A stretch of DNA of 32,838 nucleotides, from positions 1-32,838 of the forward strand of contig CAZWRK010000046.1 in the NCBI GenBank assembly GCA_964635875.1. Direction: 5' to 3'. The stretch's first letter is position 1, and the number at the start of each line of letters is the position of its first letter. Below the pieces are notes generated by a model. The model was not told the DNA's origin, made no database searches, and saw only the letters and a program-made list of their open reading frames with translations. The translations under genes and the position numbers were made by a program. Positions 8,159-16,672 of this stretch are shown in pieces. This DNA comes from CAZWRK01 sp964635875. GTDB taxonomy: Bacteria; Pseudomonadota; Gammaproteobacteria; Burkholderiales; Aquaspirillaceae.

Positions 8159-8206
8159 GAATGATCGGAAAGAGCTTGAATTGTACCCGTCTCAAGCCAA
8201 CGCTGG

Positions 8207-11200
8207 CTATTTGCATTTTTCATTAATCAGCCCACTTTTTTTAAGATAACGTTGTTCAAACTCTGACGCGGGAATCGGCCGTGAGAAGAGATAGCCCTGT
8301 GCTAAAGGGCAGGCTAATTGGTTGAGCAGCTGGCGATGACTTTCCGTCTCGACACCTTCGGCAACGACATTGAGTTGTAGGCTACGTGCAAGCGATAAAA
8401 TCGCTTCCACAATTGCACGATCATTGCTGTTTTCGGTTGCGTCTTTCACGAAAGCGCGATCAATTTTGAGTTTATCGACGGGAAAACGCTTGAGGTAGGC
8501 CAAACTTGAGTAGCCTGTGCCGAAATCATCAACCGATAAGCTGATGCCTAAGTCATGTAATTTTCTCAGAATGGTTAATGTTCGCTCAACATCTGACATT
8601 AAAATAGTTTCTGTAATTTCGAGCTCGAGGTCTGTCGCAAAAAGGCCTTCGGAACAAATAAGCTGTTCAATATTTTCTGAAAAATCAAGATCCCTAAACT
8701 GATGGCCTGATAAATTGATGGCAACAGGAACCGTCAAATAGCCCGCATCTTTCCATGTTTTAATCTGTCGGCATGCGGTTTTGAGCACCCAATTTCCTAT
8801 CGGGGTGATCAGTCCGCATTCCTCGGCAATTGGAATAAAGCGAATCGGCGGTACCAAGCCCAAGACTGGATGTTGCCAACGAATGAGTGCCTCCATACTC
8901 GCCAGCTCGCCAGTTTTGCAATCAACAATGGGTTGATAATAAAGAATAAATTCTTCACGCTCGATAGCTTGGCGCAGGCTGGTTTCAATTTGGAAATACT
9001 GCTCGGCTTCGGCATTCATCTCTGGGTTGAATGTCTGGATGATATTTCGACCCGCCGCCTTGGCTTGATACATTGCTGTATCGGCATTACGCATCAGCGT
9101 CATCGCGCTATCCCCATCTTGAGGGTAAATAGCAATTCCAATGGACGGCGTGATGTAGAGCTGGTGGTGTTCAATAGTGAGCGGTTGCGCAAACTCTGCG
9201 TGTATTCGATTCGCAATCGGGAGTGCTTCGGCTGGAGCTTCTAGTCCCCCAATTAAAATGACAAATTCATCGCCGCCAATTCGGGCAACGGTATCAATCG
9301 ATTTCACTGAGTGGCGAAGTTTGTGCGCTACTTTCCTGAGAAGCTGATCACCAATTTGGTGGCCTAATGTGTCATTGATCGTTTTGAACCGGTCTAAATC
9401 AATAAATATGAGGCAGGCATACTGCTGCTTGAGCATAACCTCGCTAATCACTTCTTCGATGCGCTGGTGTAGGCGTGTCCGATTTGGGAGTCCTGTCAAG
9501 CTGTCATGTAAGGCTTGATGAAGGAGTTTTTGCTCAACTCGCTGTCGCTCGGCAGCTTCAGCTTGCAGCTCCGCGGTTCGGGTTTCGACGCGCTCTTTAA
9601 GCTCATTGTGGGAGCGAATGAGCTCCGCTTCTGCTTCTTTGCGGTGCGTAATATTTGAAGCGATCAGCAAAAAGCCGCGTTCTTCTCCCGCATCGGTTTT
9701 GAGAAGGGAGACTGAAACACTCGCGGGAAAAGTGTGCCCATCTGCATGGCGCATGAGCCATTCATGCTCTTCGCTTTGGCCGGTGCGCGCTTTGGTCAGG
9801 AGAGGATGGGGCTCGTACTCATGGCTTCGAAGCCATGCTAATGCCGGATAAAGATGGTTTTGGTCAATAAACAACGCATTTAGCGAGCCTTGGCTAATCA
9901 TCTCTTCTGGTGTATAGCCCAGTAACTCGTACGAAGCTGGATTGCAGCTAATGATCTTGCCAGATGGGTCTAGGGAAAGAAGCAGATAGTTCGCGCTATC
10001 TAAAATGGCTTTTTGGAGCGCTTCTTTTTCTTGCCGAACTTCTTCTGCGATACGCTGCTCAGTGATGTCTTCAAAATTCCAGATGGAGCCTTCGTGCGGT
10101 GCTTGAGGATTCAAAATTTGACCGGTAATTTTGACCCAGAAGAGATCCCCATTTTTGCGTTGGCTCAGAATTTCTTTTGAGTACATTTCTTGTTTGGAAA
10201 ACGCAGTATAAAAATCGATCCCCGTTTGTTTCCAGACAGCCTCTGACTGATACAAAATCTTGGTGGATTGGCCGATTAATTCTGCTTTTTCGTATCCATA
10301 GATCTGCGCTAGGCGATGATTGCAGCGTTGAATGATTCGGTCTTTCAAAAACGCGATACCAACGACGCTATGATCCAAAATGAGTTCTTGTTCGGCGTAG
10401 GCTCTTTTTAACGCCTCTTCGGCCTGGCGATACTCGCTACGGTCTTCTAGCAGCCAAACGGTGCCTTCAGCCGGATCCTTTGGGTTGATCAAATAAGCGG
10501 TCATTTTCACCCAAATATCTTGACCATCTAGCCTGCGCATATAGAGCTCTGTATGCAAAGGTTGTGACGCCGATAATAGGGGGTAGGCTATTTTACCGAG
10601 GGCTTCGTATTCCTCATCTGAGCGATATAAAGTGCGCCCAGCGATGCCAACGCCTTCATCGCCCTCAATGCCAAAAATTTCAGCGAACCGAGGGTTATAA
10701 CGAATAAGCTTTTTATTTCGGGTGATTAAGATACCCAGTGTCGCGTTATGCGTAATCGACTCAAGCTCGTAGAGCGTTGAGAGAAGTTTTTCTTGGGTAC
10801 GATGAACTTCTTCAATATCTTCAATAATCCAGATTGTGCCTCGTCCTGGTTGGTTGGCGGAAAAGGCCTTGGCGTAAACCTTACACCAAATTAAATCCCC
10901 ATTTTTGCGTCGATATTGAATTTGTGTTTGATAAGCCTCGCCTCTGATTAACTGTGGGCCAGCTTCTTGCCCCAGTGTTTCGTAAGCTTGTACTGAGGGA
11001 TAGACCGCGATGGCGGGCAGCCCTTCCATTTCTTCTTTGGTGTAGCCAAACAGTTCTGCTAGTCGGTCGTTGCTGCGCTGAAAGGTTTTATTGCGGGTAT
11101 ATGCAATGCCAACAGAGGCATTGGTAAAAATCGCTTCAAGCTCTAATAAGGTTTCTTTGAGATGATCTTCGGCATGTTTTTTTGCGGTAATGTCGGTAAT

Positions 11201-11575
11201 GATCCAAATCGTGCCTTCAGGTGGATGGCGGGGGTCGACTAGATAAGCAACCGCATCCCCCCAAAAGGTGGTGCTATCTTGCCGCCGAAACTCCATTTCC
11301 GAAATAAAAGGCTTGCCAGCAGAAAGAAGGGGAAAAGCTTTCTCGCTGGCCGTTTCAAATGCGGCTTGCGAGGGGTACAGTGTCAAGGTGGCTTGCCCAA
11401 TGCCATTTTCTCCTTCGAACCCGAATAGCTCTTCGAATTTTCGGTTATAGCCCGTCAGTATTCTGTTTTGAGAGAATGCAATAGCGACCGGCGCATTATC
11501 CATGACTGCGCGATATTCTAGGAGTGTGCGATTTTTCACCGGCGCAGAAACCGAAAAATTAGATAATGTGTGCAT
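8207..11575 (-). CDS. Multi-PAS diguanylate cyclase/phosphodiesterase (PAS x5-GGDEF-EAL)
   Basis: Soluble c-di-GMP turnover protein of 1122 aa. Four tandem PAS/PAC modules of about 123 residues (roughly 15-510) share the same framework, each ending in a PAC segment of the G-T/S-I/V-W-x-x-E/T-D type. A fifth, different PAS (about 515-640), a short coiled coil, GGDEF (about 690-850) and EAL (about 865-1115) follow. GGDEF is intact at residues 767-771. The RxxD inhibitory site reads KSID, so product inhibition may be lost. The EAL domain keeps EAL (895-897), the ITETI glutamate, DDFG, the KIDRAFV lysine, AEGVE and the LAQGYLF glutamine, so phosphodiesterase activity is expected. No membrane segment is seen. 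The start at 11575 has a weak SD. It is followed closely by the M14 gene. Confidence 0.94.
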   Translation of the reverse strand: MHTLSNFSVSAPVKNRTLLEYRAVMDNAPVAIAFSQNRILTGYNRKFEELFGFEGENGIGQATLTLYPSQAAFETASEKAFPLLSAGKPFISEMEFRRQDSTTFWGDAVAYLVDPRHPPEGTIWIITDITAKKHAEDHLKETLLELEAIFTNASVGIAYTRNKTFQRSNDRLAELFGYTKEEMEGLPAIAVYPSVQAYETLGQEAGPQLIRGEAYQTQIQYRRKNGDLIWCKVYAKAFSANQPGRGTIWIIEDIEEVHRTQEKLLSTLYELESITHNATLGILITRNKKLIRYNPRFAEIFGIEGDEGVGIAGRTLYRSDEEYEALGKIAYPLLSASQPLHTELYMRRLDGQDIWVKMTAYLINPKDPAEGTVWLLEDRSEYRQAEEALKRAYAEQELILDHSVVGIAFLKDRIIQRCNHRLAQIYGYEKAELIGQSTKILYQSEAVWKQTGIDFYTAFSKQEMYSKEILSQRKNGDLFWVKITGQILNPQAPHEGSIWNFEDITEQRIAEEVRQEKEALQKAILDSANYLLLSLDPSGKIISCNPASYELLGYTPEEMISQGSLNALFIDQNHLYPALAWLRSHEYEPHPLLTKARTGQSEEHEWLMRHADGHTFPASVSVSLLKTDAGEERGFLLIASNITHRKEAEAELIRSHNELKERVETRTAELQAEAAERQRVEQKLLHQALHDSLTGLPNRTRLHQRIEEVISEVMLKQQYACLIFIDLDRFKTINDTLGHQIGDQLLRKVAHKLRHSVKSIDTVARIGGDEFVILIGGLEAPAEALPIANRIHAEFAQPLTIEHHQLYITPSIGIAIYPQDGDSAMTLMRNADTAMYQAKAAGRNIIQTFNPEMNAEAEQYFQIETSLRQAIEREEFILYYQPIVDCKTGELASMEALIRWQHPVLGLVPPIRFIPIAEECGLITPIGNWVLKTACRQIKTWKDAGYLTVPVAINLSGHQFRDLDFSENIEQLICSEGLFATDLELEITETILMSDVERTLTILRKLHDLGISLSVDDFGTGYSSLAYLKRFPVDKLKIDRAFVKDATENSNDRAIVEAILSLARSLQLNVVAEGVETESHRQLLNQLACPLAQGYLFSRPIPASEFEQRYLKKSGLINEKCK

Positions 11576-11811
11576 GTATGCTGGCTCGACAGATAGGGTG
11601 GGCTACACGGTGTGGTTAGACGTTATTTTGCTCACCGTTGTCATATATAGAACAAATCCCCACAGAGGGATAGAGAGATTCTAGATAGATGAATGTTCTG
11701 CCTCTTTTTAATGTTTGCACGTATTTATTTTTAGTTTGATTTCAGCTGAGCATTAAGTTCAGAGCAGGATACTCATATTTTGTTATTTTATGAATCATAA
11801 AAGGTATGGCT

Positions 11812-13533
11812 ATGATATGTGATCCTCATTCAGAGCATAAAGACGATGACACACAAGCAAGCGCGCTCTATTGGCAATTACAGCCTATGTTCGATCCATT
11901 AGGATTGATTCGGGTGACTGCTAAAGCTGCTCAGGCCTGGGGCCAACATCCAGATGCCCTCCGTGATTGGATGGGACAATGGATGCAGGGTGTCAGCCGG
12001 TTGTCGTGCTATGCGGCCTCCCGTTACTTGGATTCACCCGTTGAAAGTATTGAATCCCCCCACCCAGAAGACGATCGCTTCGCACACCCTGTTTGGACAG
12101 AGAAGCCCGCGTGGGATGTTCTAAAGCAATGGTACTTATTTAATACGCATTGGCTACAGGATGCGCTGTATAGCACGCCAGGGTTGACGGACTGTGAGCG
12201 GGCACGCAGCGCGTTTTGGCTGCGCCAGTGGCTCAATGCGGTCGCGCCCACCAACTTTTTTGCGCTGAACCCTGCGGCACAAGAGCGTGCCTATGAGTCG
12301 CAAGGTCGTAGTGTGTGGTCAGGGCAGAAAAACTTATTGCGTGATATGGCGCGCGGCGATATCGCCATGACAGACTTATCTGCTTTTAAAGTCGGCCAAA
12401 ATTTAGCGACAACACCTGGCGCAGTCGTCTTTCGCAATCGGATGCTTGAGGTCATTCATTACACACCAACCACCCCAACGGTGCAGAAAACGCCGATTGT
12501 ACTCGTGTCGCCTTGGATTAATAAATATTACGTCCTTGATCTAGATGAGAAAAAAAGCCTTGTGCGGTACTTGGTTTCTCAAGGATTTTCTGTCTTTGTG
12601 ACCAGCTGGAAAAATCCAGGTAGTGAAGACCGCAATGTGGGGTTTGATGATTATCTGACCGAAGGCATTGACCGCATTGCACAGGTTGCGCGTTCGATTT
12701 CAGGGAGTGAGCAGGTACACCTTGCGGGCTATTGCATCGGTGGTACATTAACCGCTACCTATACTGCATGGCTTGCGGCACAAGGCCGTGATCACGAAAT
12801 TGCTTCCACAACACTCTTTACGACGCTCACTGACTTCTCCCGCCCTGGCGACATTGAAGTGTTTTTGGATAAAGAAGGTTTGGCCTTTGTTGATCGGAAA
12901 ATGGCGAAGCGTGGCTATTTAGATGGCAAAGATATGGCCGCCAGTTTCCGCATGCTGCGCTCAAACAGCTTGATTTGGAATTACTGGGTTAGTAACTACC
13001 TGATTGGTGAAACGCCGCGTCCATTTGATTTGTTGTTCTGGAATATGGACACCACGCGCATGCCACAAAAAATGCATAGTTTTTATTTGCGCGAATTTTA
13101 TGTGAATAACCGCTTGGTTCAACCTCATGGCCTGACTTTGGCGGGTTATCCGATTGATTTAGGTCAGGTCAAAACGCCTATTTTCATGGTTTCTGCTGAA
13201 GAGGATCATATTGCACCATGGAAACAAACATGGGCGCTGACGCAATTAGTTCCACATGCGCCTCTGACTTTTACACTCTCTTCTTCAGGCCATATTTTAG
13301 GTATTGTGAACCCGCCATCGCCTAAATCTAAACGGAGCTACCGGATGGGGACTGTTGAAGTGGGCGATCAGCAAGAAGATTGGCTCGTGAAGCAAAAAAA
13401 TGTCGGAGGATCGTGGTGGCCATCTTGGACACAGTGGCTGAGCGAACGCGGTGGCCCGCAAATCAAACCCGTATTAGATAATGACCATTATCCCAAGTTA
13501 GACGATGCACCTGGCCGGTATGTGTTGGCCTAA
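11812..13533 (+). CDS. phaC: Class I poly(3-hydroxyalkanoate) synthase
   Basis: Polymerises 3-hydroxyacyl-CoA into storage polyester at the granule surface. The protein is 573 aa, the usual class I length. The lipase-box-like motif GYCIGG carries the nucleophile Cys308. Asp465 (SAEEDHIAPW) and His494 (SSGHILGIVNPP) complete the triad. The N-terminal PhaC_N domain and the PLVLSPWINKYYVLD-like segment (here IVLVSPWINKYYVLDLD) are typical. An ATG at 11806 is in frame, but AAGG at 11801-11804 sits 7 nt before 11812 and only 1 nt before 11806, so 11812 is preferred. No phaA, phaB, phaP or phaR is adjacent, and the gene appears monocistronic with its own terminator. Identity is secure; monomer preference is inferred from class only. 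Confidence 0.95.
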   Translation: MICDPHSEHKDDDTQASALYWQLQPMFDPLGLIRVTAKAAQAWGQHPDALRDWMGQWMQGVSRLSCYAASRYLDSPVESIESPHPEDDRFAHPVWTEKPAWDVLKQWYLFNTHWLQDALYSTPGLTDCERARSAFWLRQWLNAVAPTNFFALNPAAQERAYESQGRSVWSGQKNLLRDMARGDIAMTDLSAFKVGQNLATTPGAVVFRNRMLEVIHYTPTTPTVQKTPIVLVSPWINKYYVLDLDEKKSLVRYLVSQGFSVFVTSWKNPGSEDRNVGFDDYLTEGIDRIAQVARSISGSEQVHLAGYCIGGTLTATYTAWLAAQGRDHEIASTTLFTTLTDFSRPGDIEVFLDKEGLAFVDRKMAKRGYLDGKDMAASFRMLRSNSLIWNYWVSNYLIGETPRPFDLLFWNMDTTRMPQKMHSFYLREFYVNNRLVQPHGLTLAGYPIDLGQVKTPIFMVSAEEDHIAPWKQTWALTQLVPHAPLTFTLSSSGHILGIVNPPSPKSKRSYRMGTVEVGDQQEDWLVKQKNVGGSWWPSWTQWLSERGGPQIKPVLDNDHYPKLDDAPGRYVLA

Positions 13534-13551
13534 GTGGTTAGCACCTCATCG

Positions 13552-13583
13552 CCCCGATATTGAAAATATATCGGGGGTTTTTA
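13552..13583 (+). terminator. Rho-independent terminator after phaC
   Basis: CCCCGATAT (13552-13560) pairs with ATATCGGGG (13568-13576). It is followed by G and a run of T residues, and begins 18 nt after the phaC stop. Confidence 0.9.
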
Positions 13584-13667
13584 TTTCATGTTTAGGAGGA
13601 TAAGCCAGTATTATCGCTATTAATCTATTTTCTGATGTTCAAATAAACTGGTTAATGGGGGTAATAA

Positions 13668-14282
13668 TTGGATTTTAATCTGTCAGTGTATTTGTCGGGC
13701 CTTACGGTGGCAATTGGGCTGATTGTGGCAATTGGTCCGCAAAATGCCTATTTGCTCAAGCAGGGTATTGCACGCGCGCATGTTGCTTCTGTCGTCGCAG
13801 TGTGTGTTTTGAGCGATATTGCATTAATTTCATTGGGCGTTGCCGGGCTCGGAAAAATTATTGCGCAAAGCCCCTTGCTGATCCAAGTTGCAACGTGGGG
13901 CGGGGCAGGTTTCTTGCTTTTGTATGGGGTGCGGGCATTCTATGCTGCGTTGCATCCGAGTGCGCTTGAGACTAGCGGGAGTATTCAAACGCAGTGGCGT
14001 GGGGCGGTGTTGACCGGACTGGCGTTTACTTTTTTAAATCCGTATGTCTACCTTGACACTGTCGTACTGATGGGAAGTGTGTCAGGGCAGTTTGCTGAGG
14101 CGCGCTTTTCGTTTTGGCTTGGATGTATTACCGCCTCAAGCGCGTGGTTCGTGGCGCTAGGGGTGTTTGCGAGCCAATTAGCGCCCCTCTTTGCCAAGCC
14201 AAGTAGCTGGCGCGTGTTAGATTGCATTGTTGGTGTGATCATGTGTACGACCGCCTGGCATCTTGTCCGTCAATTTGGCTAG
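13668..14282 (+). CDS. LysE/ArgO family amino acid exporter
   Basis: Inner-membrane exporter of basic amino acids or related compounds, 204 aa with about six hydrophobic helices. The first helix contains the LysE-family signature IVAIGPQNAYLLKQGI (residues about 19-34). A second conserved stretch, AFTFLNPYVYLDTVVLMG, with the NPxxxLD motif, is in the middle. The start codon is TTG at 13668, supported by GGGGGT about 6 nt upstream and by homology beginning immediately; there is no in-frame ATG in this region. The gene stands alone between two terminators, and no LysG/ArgP-type regulator is adjacent. The closest named members are ArgO (arginine) and LysE (lysine/arginine). Which substrate is exported cannot be told, so no gene symbol is given. 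Confidence 0.9.
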   Translation: MDFNLSVYLSGLTVAIGLIVAIGPQNAYLLKQGIARAHVASVVAVCVLSDIALISLGVAGLGKIIAQSPLLIQVATWGGAGFLLLYGVRAFYAALHPSALETSGSIQTQWRGAVLTGLAFTFLNPYVYLDTVVLMGSVSGQFAEARFSFWLGCITASSAWFVALGVFASQLAPLFAKPSSWRVLDCIVGVIMCTTAWHLVRQFG

Positions 14283-14299
14283 TGGTGTGCTGAATCCGC

Positions 14300-14330
14300 A
14301 AAAAAGCCCCGTTGTGTGCGGGGCTTTTTT
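14300..14330. terminator. Bidirectional Rho-independent terminator between convergent genes
   Basis: AAAAAAGCCCCG (14300-14311) pairs perfectly with CGGGGCTTTTTT (14319-14330), giving a T-tract in both directions. It separates the exporter gene from the convergent ychJ. Confidence 0.93.
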
Positions 14331-14338
14331 GAATGCGG

Positions 14339-14743
14339 CTAGGCAACAAACTCGCCATCCACATAGTACCAATATCCATCTTCGAAAATAAAACGGCTCT
14401 TTTCGTGTAGTTTCATGGCGCGGCCACTGAGCTTATACCGTGCGACAAATTCCACCATGCCTTTTGCCTCATCTACGTGGCTGCTAATTACCGTAAGCCC
14501 TGTCCATTTTACGGGAGGCTCGGCCTCTAAATCGAGGGTTTCTGGACGGGTATCGGTATACCATGTCGCAAGCAAGTAGCGCGTATGTCCTTGAGCAAAT
14601 GCACAGTAGCGCGAGCGCATCAGCTGTTCAGGATGATGTGCACGCTCCTCGCCCGCGAGTAATGGGCCGCAGCATAAGGTATGGGGGCGATTACTCCCGC
14701 ACGGGCAGTTTTCTGGCTGTGGCTTAGAGCGGTTCGCGGCCAT
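14339..14743 (-). CDS. ychJ: YchJ family protein with SEC-C zinc motif
   Basis: A 134-aa UPF0225/YchJ protein of unknown biochemical role. The N-terminus has the SEC-C metal-binding motif CPCGSNRPHTLCCGPLL (residues 14-30). The body is an NTF2-like domain with LMRSRYCAFAQG and the C-terminal SRFIFEDGYWYYVDG, both typical of the family. The ATG at 14743 lies inside the 3' end of the upstream lipoprotein gene (20-nt overlap), with no clear SD of its own. Translation by coupling is likely. A bidirectional terminator follows the stop directly. Confidence 0.9.
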   Translation of the reverse strand: MAANRSKPQPENCPCGSNRPHTLCCGPLLAGEERAHHPEQLMRSRYCAFAQGHTRYLLATWYTDTRPETLDLEAEPPVKWTGLTVISSHVDEAKGMVEFVARYKLSGRAMKLHEKSRFIFEDGYWYYVDGEFVA

Positions 14744-15176
14744 AAATTTGCATTAAAAAATTGGTAAAAACTGGAATGTATGTGGGTTTACTGCGAGCGT
14801 AGCGCGCGCGAGTTTGCTCGAGGCGTTTGATCATTTGTGCGCGAAGTTGGGCTTGCGTCAGCGTACCTTCTTGTACTTTGGCGGTGAGGCCGCGGTACAA
14901 ACGGAAGATTTCATCATCCATTGCATTGGCCCCCGCAATGGCAAGTCGTTTCGCATTCAATCCATCCACGACTTCGAGTCGTGTAAGTTCTCCTGCACGT
15001 AATTTGTCTGCGAGCGCATTGGCTTCGGTGAGCAGTTCCAATTGCTGTTGCTGCGCAAGGGTTTTTGCTGCTTCCGTTTGGGTAGTGGTCTCAACCGGTG
15101 CGGGTGGTGCTTTGAGTTTCAACATACCACAACCGGTCAGACTTAACGCTAGCATGCCGACAAAGAGAAGACGCAT
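14724..15176 (-). CDS. Small outer-membrane-type lipoprotein, unknown function
   Basis: A 150-aa predicted lipoprotein. The signal peptide is MRLLFVGMLALSLTGC with lipobox LTGC and acylated Cys16. It continues as a helical, Gln/Ala/Leu-rich region (residues about 35-135) likely to form coiled coil, ending in PVFTNFLMQIYGREPL. No family is recognised. The frame extends upstream to 15239, but the ATG at 15176 begins the signal peptide exactly and is preferred, although it lacks an SD. A perfect TTGACA (15234-15239, minus strand) lies about 60 nt upstream and may be the -35 of its promoter. The spacing to the nearest good -10 (TAGAAT, 14 nt) is short. Its 3' end overlaps ychJ. Confidence 0.8.
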   Translation of the reverse strand: MRLLFVGMLALSLTGCGMLKLKAPPAPVETTTQTEAAKTLAQQQQLELLTEANALADKLRAGELTRLEVVDGLNAKRLAIAGANAMDDEIFRLYRGLTAKVQEGTLTQAQLRAQMIKRLEQTRARYARSKPTYIPVFTNFLMQIYGREPL

Positions 15177-15265
15177 AGGAGGAAGGGAATCTGTGATGAA
15201 TGGAAGAGTAAAGATTCTAAACCAGATTTTGCATGTCAAGATACTAAAACGGTATTTCTGATGTT

Positions 15266-15288
15266 GCGGGCATCTTCTCTCTGCCCGC
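15266..15288 (-). terminator. Weak hairpin after the crotonase gene
   Basis: GCGGGC (15266-15271) pairs with GCCCGC (15283-15288) around an 11-nt loop, just after the crotonase stop. No T-tract follows on the minus strand, so it may only stabilise or attenuate the message. Confidence 0.35.
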
Positions 15289-15295
15289 TTCAGGC

Positions 15296-16108
15296 TTAAT
15301 CAGCGAACTGTGCCGTTTGGCCTTGCATCGAGGCCATGACTGCCGCTTGAATATCGTTAGAGAGGAGCATCGCAGCGTTCCATGTTGCGACAAATTTCAA
15401 GCCATCCTCAATCGTATGATCGCGACTGTAGTTCAGAACCTCTTTGGTGCCGCGTATCGCGAGCGGAGATTTTGCTGTAATGGTGTGTGCCAATGTACGC
15501 GCATGGGCAAGGGTGGCTTCTGCGTCTGGCAACACTGCGCTTAATAATCCCCGCCGATCTGCTTCTGCTGCATCGAAGCGCCGTCCAGTGAGGCACCAGT
15601 CACGGGCGACACTTTCGCCTACAAGGCGTGGCAAGCGCTGTAATGTGCCGACATCTGCGGTCATTCCAACGTCGATTTCTTTGACCGCGAAATAAGCATC
15701 TGCGCTGGCCACTCGAATGTCTGCTGCACAAATGAGGTCAATTGCACCGCCGACACACGCGCCATGAATGGCTGCAATCACCGGCTTGCGGCAGGATTCC
15801 AGCGCGCTGACCACGCCTTGCAGCTCTAAAATTTTCCGATGTAATTTTTCCCGCTTGCGGCCTTCGCAGGGATTTTCGACTTGTTGCGCAATTTGCATCA
15901 ACATCATCAGGTCGATACCCGCGCAAAAATTTTTCCCCGCTCCCCGCAAAATAACTGCGCGCACTTCTGGCGTTTCATCTGCCCATTGAAAGGCATTCTG
16001 AATATCGGTCCAGAGTGTTTGATCAAGGGCATTCGCCTTATCGGGTCGGTTTAGGCTGATTTCAGCGACGTGCTGATCGAGCGAAACGTGCAGCGCAGAA
16101 AATGACAT
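15296..16108 (-). CDS. Crotonase family enzyme, delta(3,5)-delta(2,4)-dienoyl-CoA isomerase-like
   Basis: A 270-aa enoyl-CoA hydratase/isomerase-fold protein. It resembles ECH1, the dienoyl-CoA isomerase that shifts double bonds during beta-oxidation of unsaturated fatty acids. The CoA/oxyanion-hole segments are KNFCAGID and HGACVGGAIDL. The three acidic residues known as catalytic in rat ECH1 are conserved with the same spacing: Asp124, Glu144 and Asp152 (20 and 8 residues apart) in GAIDL, VKEIDVG and TADVGTL. The C-terminal YSRDH and VATWNAAML segments also match ECH1. The frame opens earlier (16195), but the ATG at 16108 has a strong GAGGAG Shine-Dalgarno and matches the family N-terminus. 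It is probably transcribed from its own promoter (16167-16195). Confidence 0.9.
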   Translation of the reverse strand: MSFSALHVSLDQHVAEISLNRPDKANALDQTLWTDIQNAFQWADETPEVRAVILRGAGKNFCAGIDLMMLMQIAQQVENPCEGRKREKLHRKILELQGVVSALESCRKPVIAAIHGACVGGAIDLICAADIRVASADAYFAVKEIDVGMTADVGTLQRLPRLVGESVARDWCLTGRRFDAAEADRRGLLSAVLPDAEATLAHARTLAHTITAKSPLAIRGTKEVLNYSRDHTIEDGLKFVATWNAAMLLSNDIQAAVMASMQGQTAQFAD

Positions 16109-16166
16109 GGTGTTCTCCTCATATAAATTATCGTGATGAACGCGCGGGTACGCGGCGTGAACATCA

Positions 16167-16195
16167 GAGTAACGAGAGGGGAAAAGCAATGTCAA
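16167..16195 (-). promoter_or_regulatory. Candidate promoter for the crotonase gene
   Basis: On the minus strand a perfect -35 TTGACA (16190-16195) is followed after 17 nt by TTACTC (16167-16172), a poor -10. It lies about 60 nt before the start codon in the 108-nt gap after the lipoprotein gene. The strong -35 makes it plausible; the -10 match is weak. Confidence 0.4.
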
Positions 16196-16216
16196 TCGAT
16201 CGTTTGAATTTTTGGG

Positions 16217-16654
16217 CTACGGCTTATGTGTAATCGGCTGCGGTAATGCTTGAAGGGATAAAGAAATGTCAGAAGCGGCAAGAGCCGGTGTCCATTCGAT
16301 GGGGATTGGGCTACTCAATTGCAGAGCGCCATCTTGATAAACCTGCGCTCGTACTTGATAGCGGTGCGTGGCTTGGAGCTGTGATGGTGAGACACAAAAC
16401 GAAAAGGGTGTTTTGGTCTGATGGGGTGCGATATTCTGCAAGGTTTGTTGCGCGATGACGCGCACTTGCGTGGGGTCATCGCGCTGAACTTCCTGAAGCT
16501 GAATGCGCATCGTGGTTTCAGCGGCGGGAGCCACGTGCTGAGGCGCATGAACGTTTCCATGGATGCGTAATAGTGCTGCACTTTGTTGCGGCAGTGTATT
16601 CGCGCACCCTGTCAGAATGAGGCTCAGACCTAGCATTAGACGAACATTCATCAT
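16217..16654 (-). CDS. YbaY-like lipoprotein
   Basis: A 145-aa predicted lipoprotein: MMNVRLMLGLSLILTGC with lipobox LTGC (Cys17). It is followed by a beta-rich YbaY-type domain seen in pilotin-like lipoproteins (LRIHGNVHAP, TMRIQLQEVQRDD, FSFCVSPSQLQATHRYQVRAQVYQDGALQL). The ATG at 16654 has GGGAGC about 6 nt upstream; a second ATG follows immediately. It lies 18 nt after fixH and is probably in the ccoG-fixH transcript, but a role in oxidase assembly is not known and should not be assumed. The family assignment rests on pattern similarity. Confidence 0.75.
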   Translation of the reverse strand: MMNVRLMLGLSLILTGCANTLPQQSAALLRIHGNVHAPQHVAPAAETTMRIQLQEVQRDDPTQVRVIAQQTLQNIAPHQTKTPFSFCVSPSQLQATHRYQVRAQVYQDGALQLSSPIPIEWTPALAASDISLSLQALPQPITHKP

Positions 16655-16672
16655 GAGGCTCCCGACGGCGGT

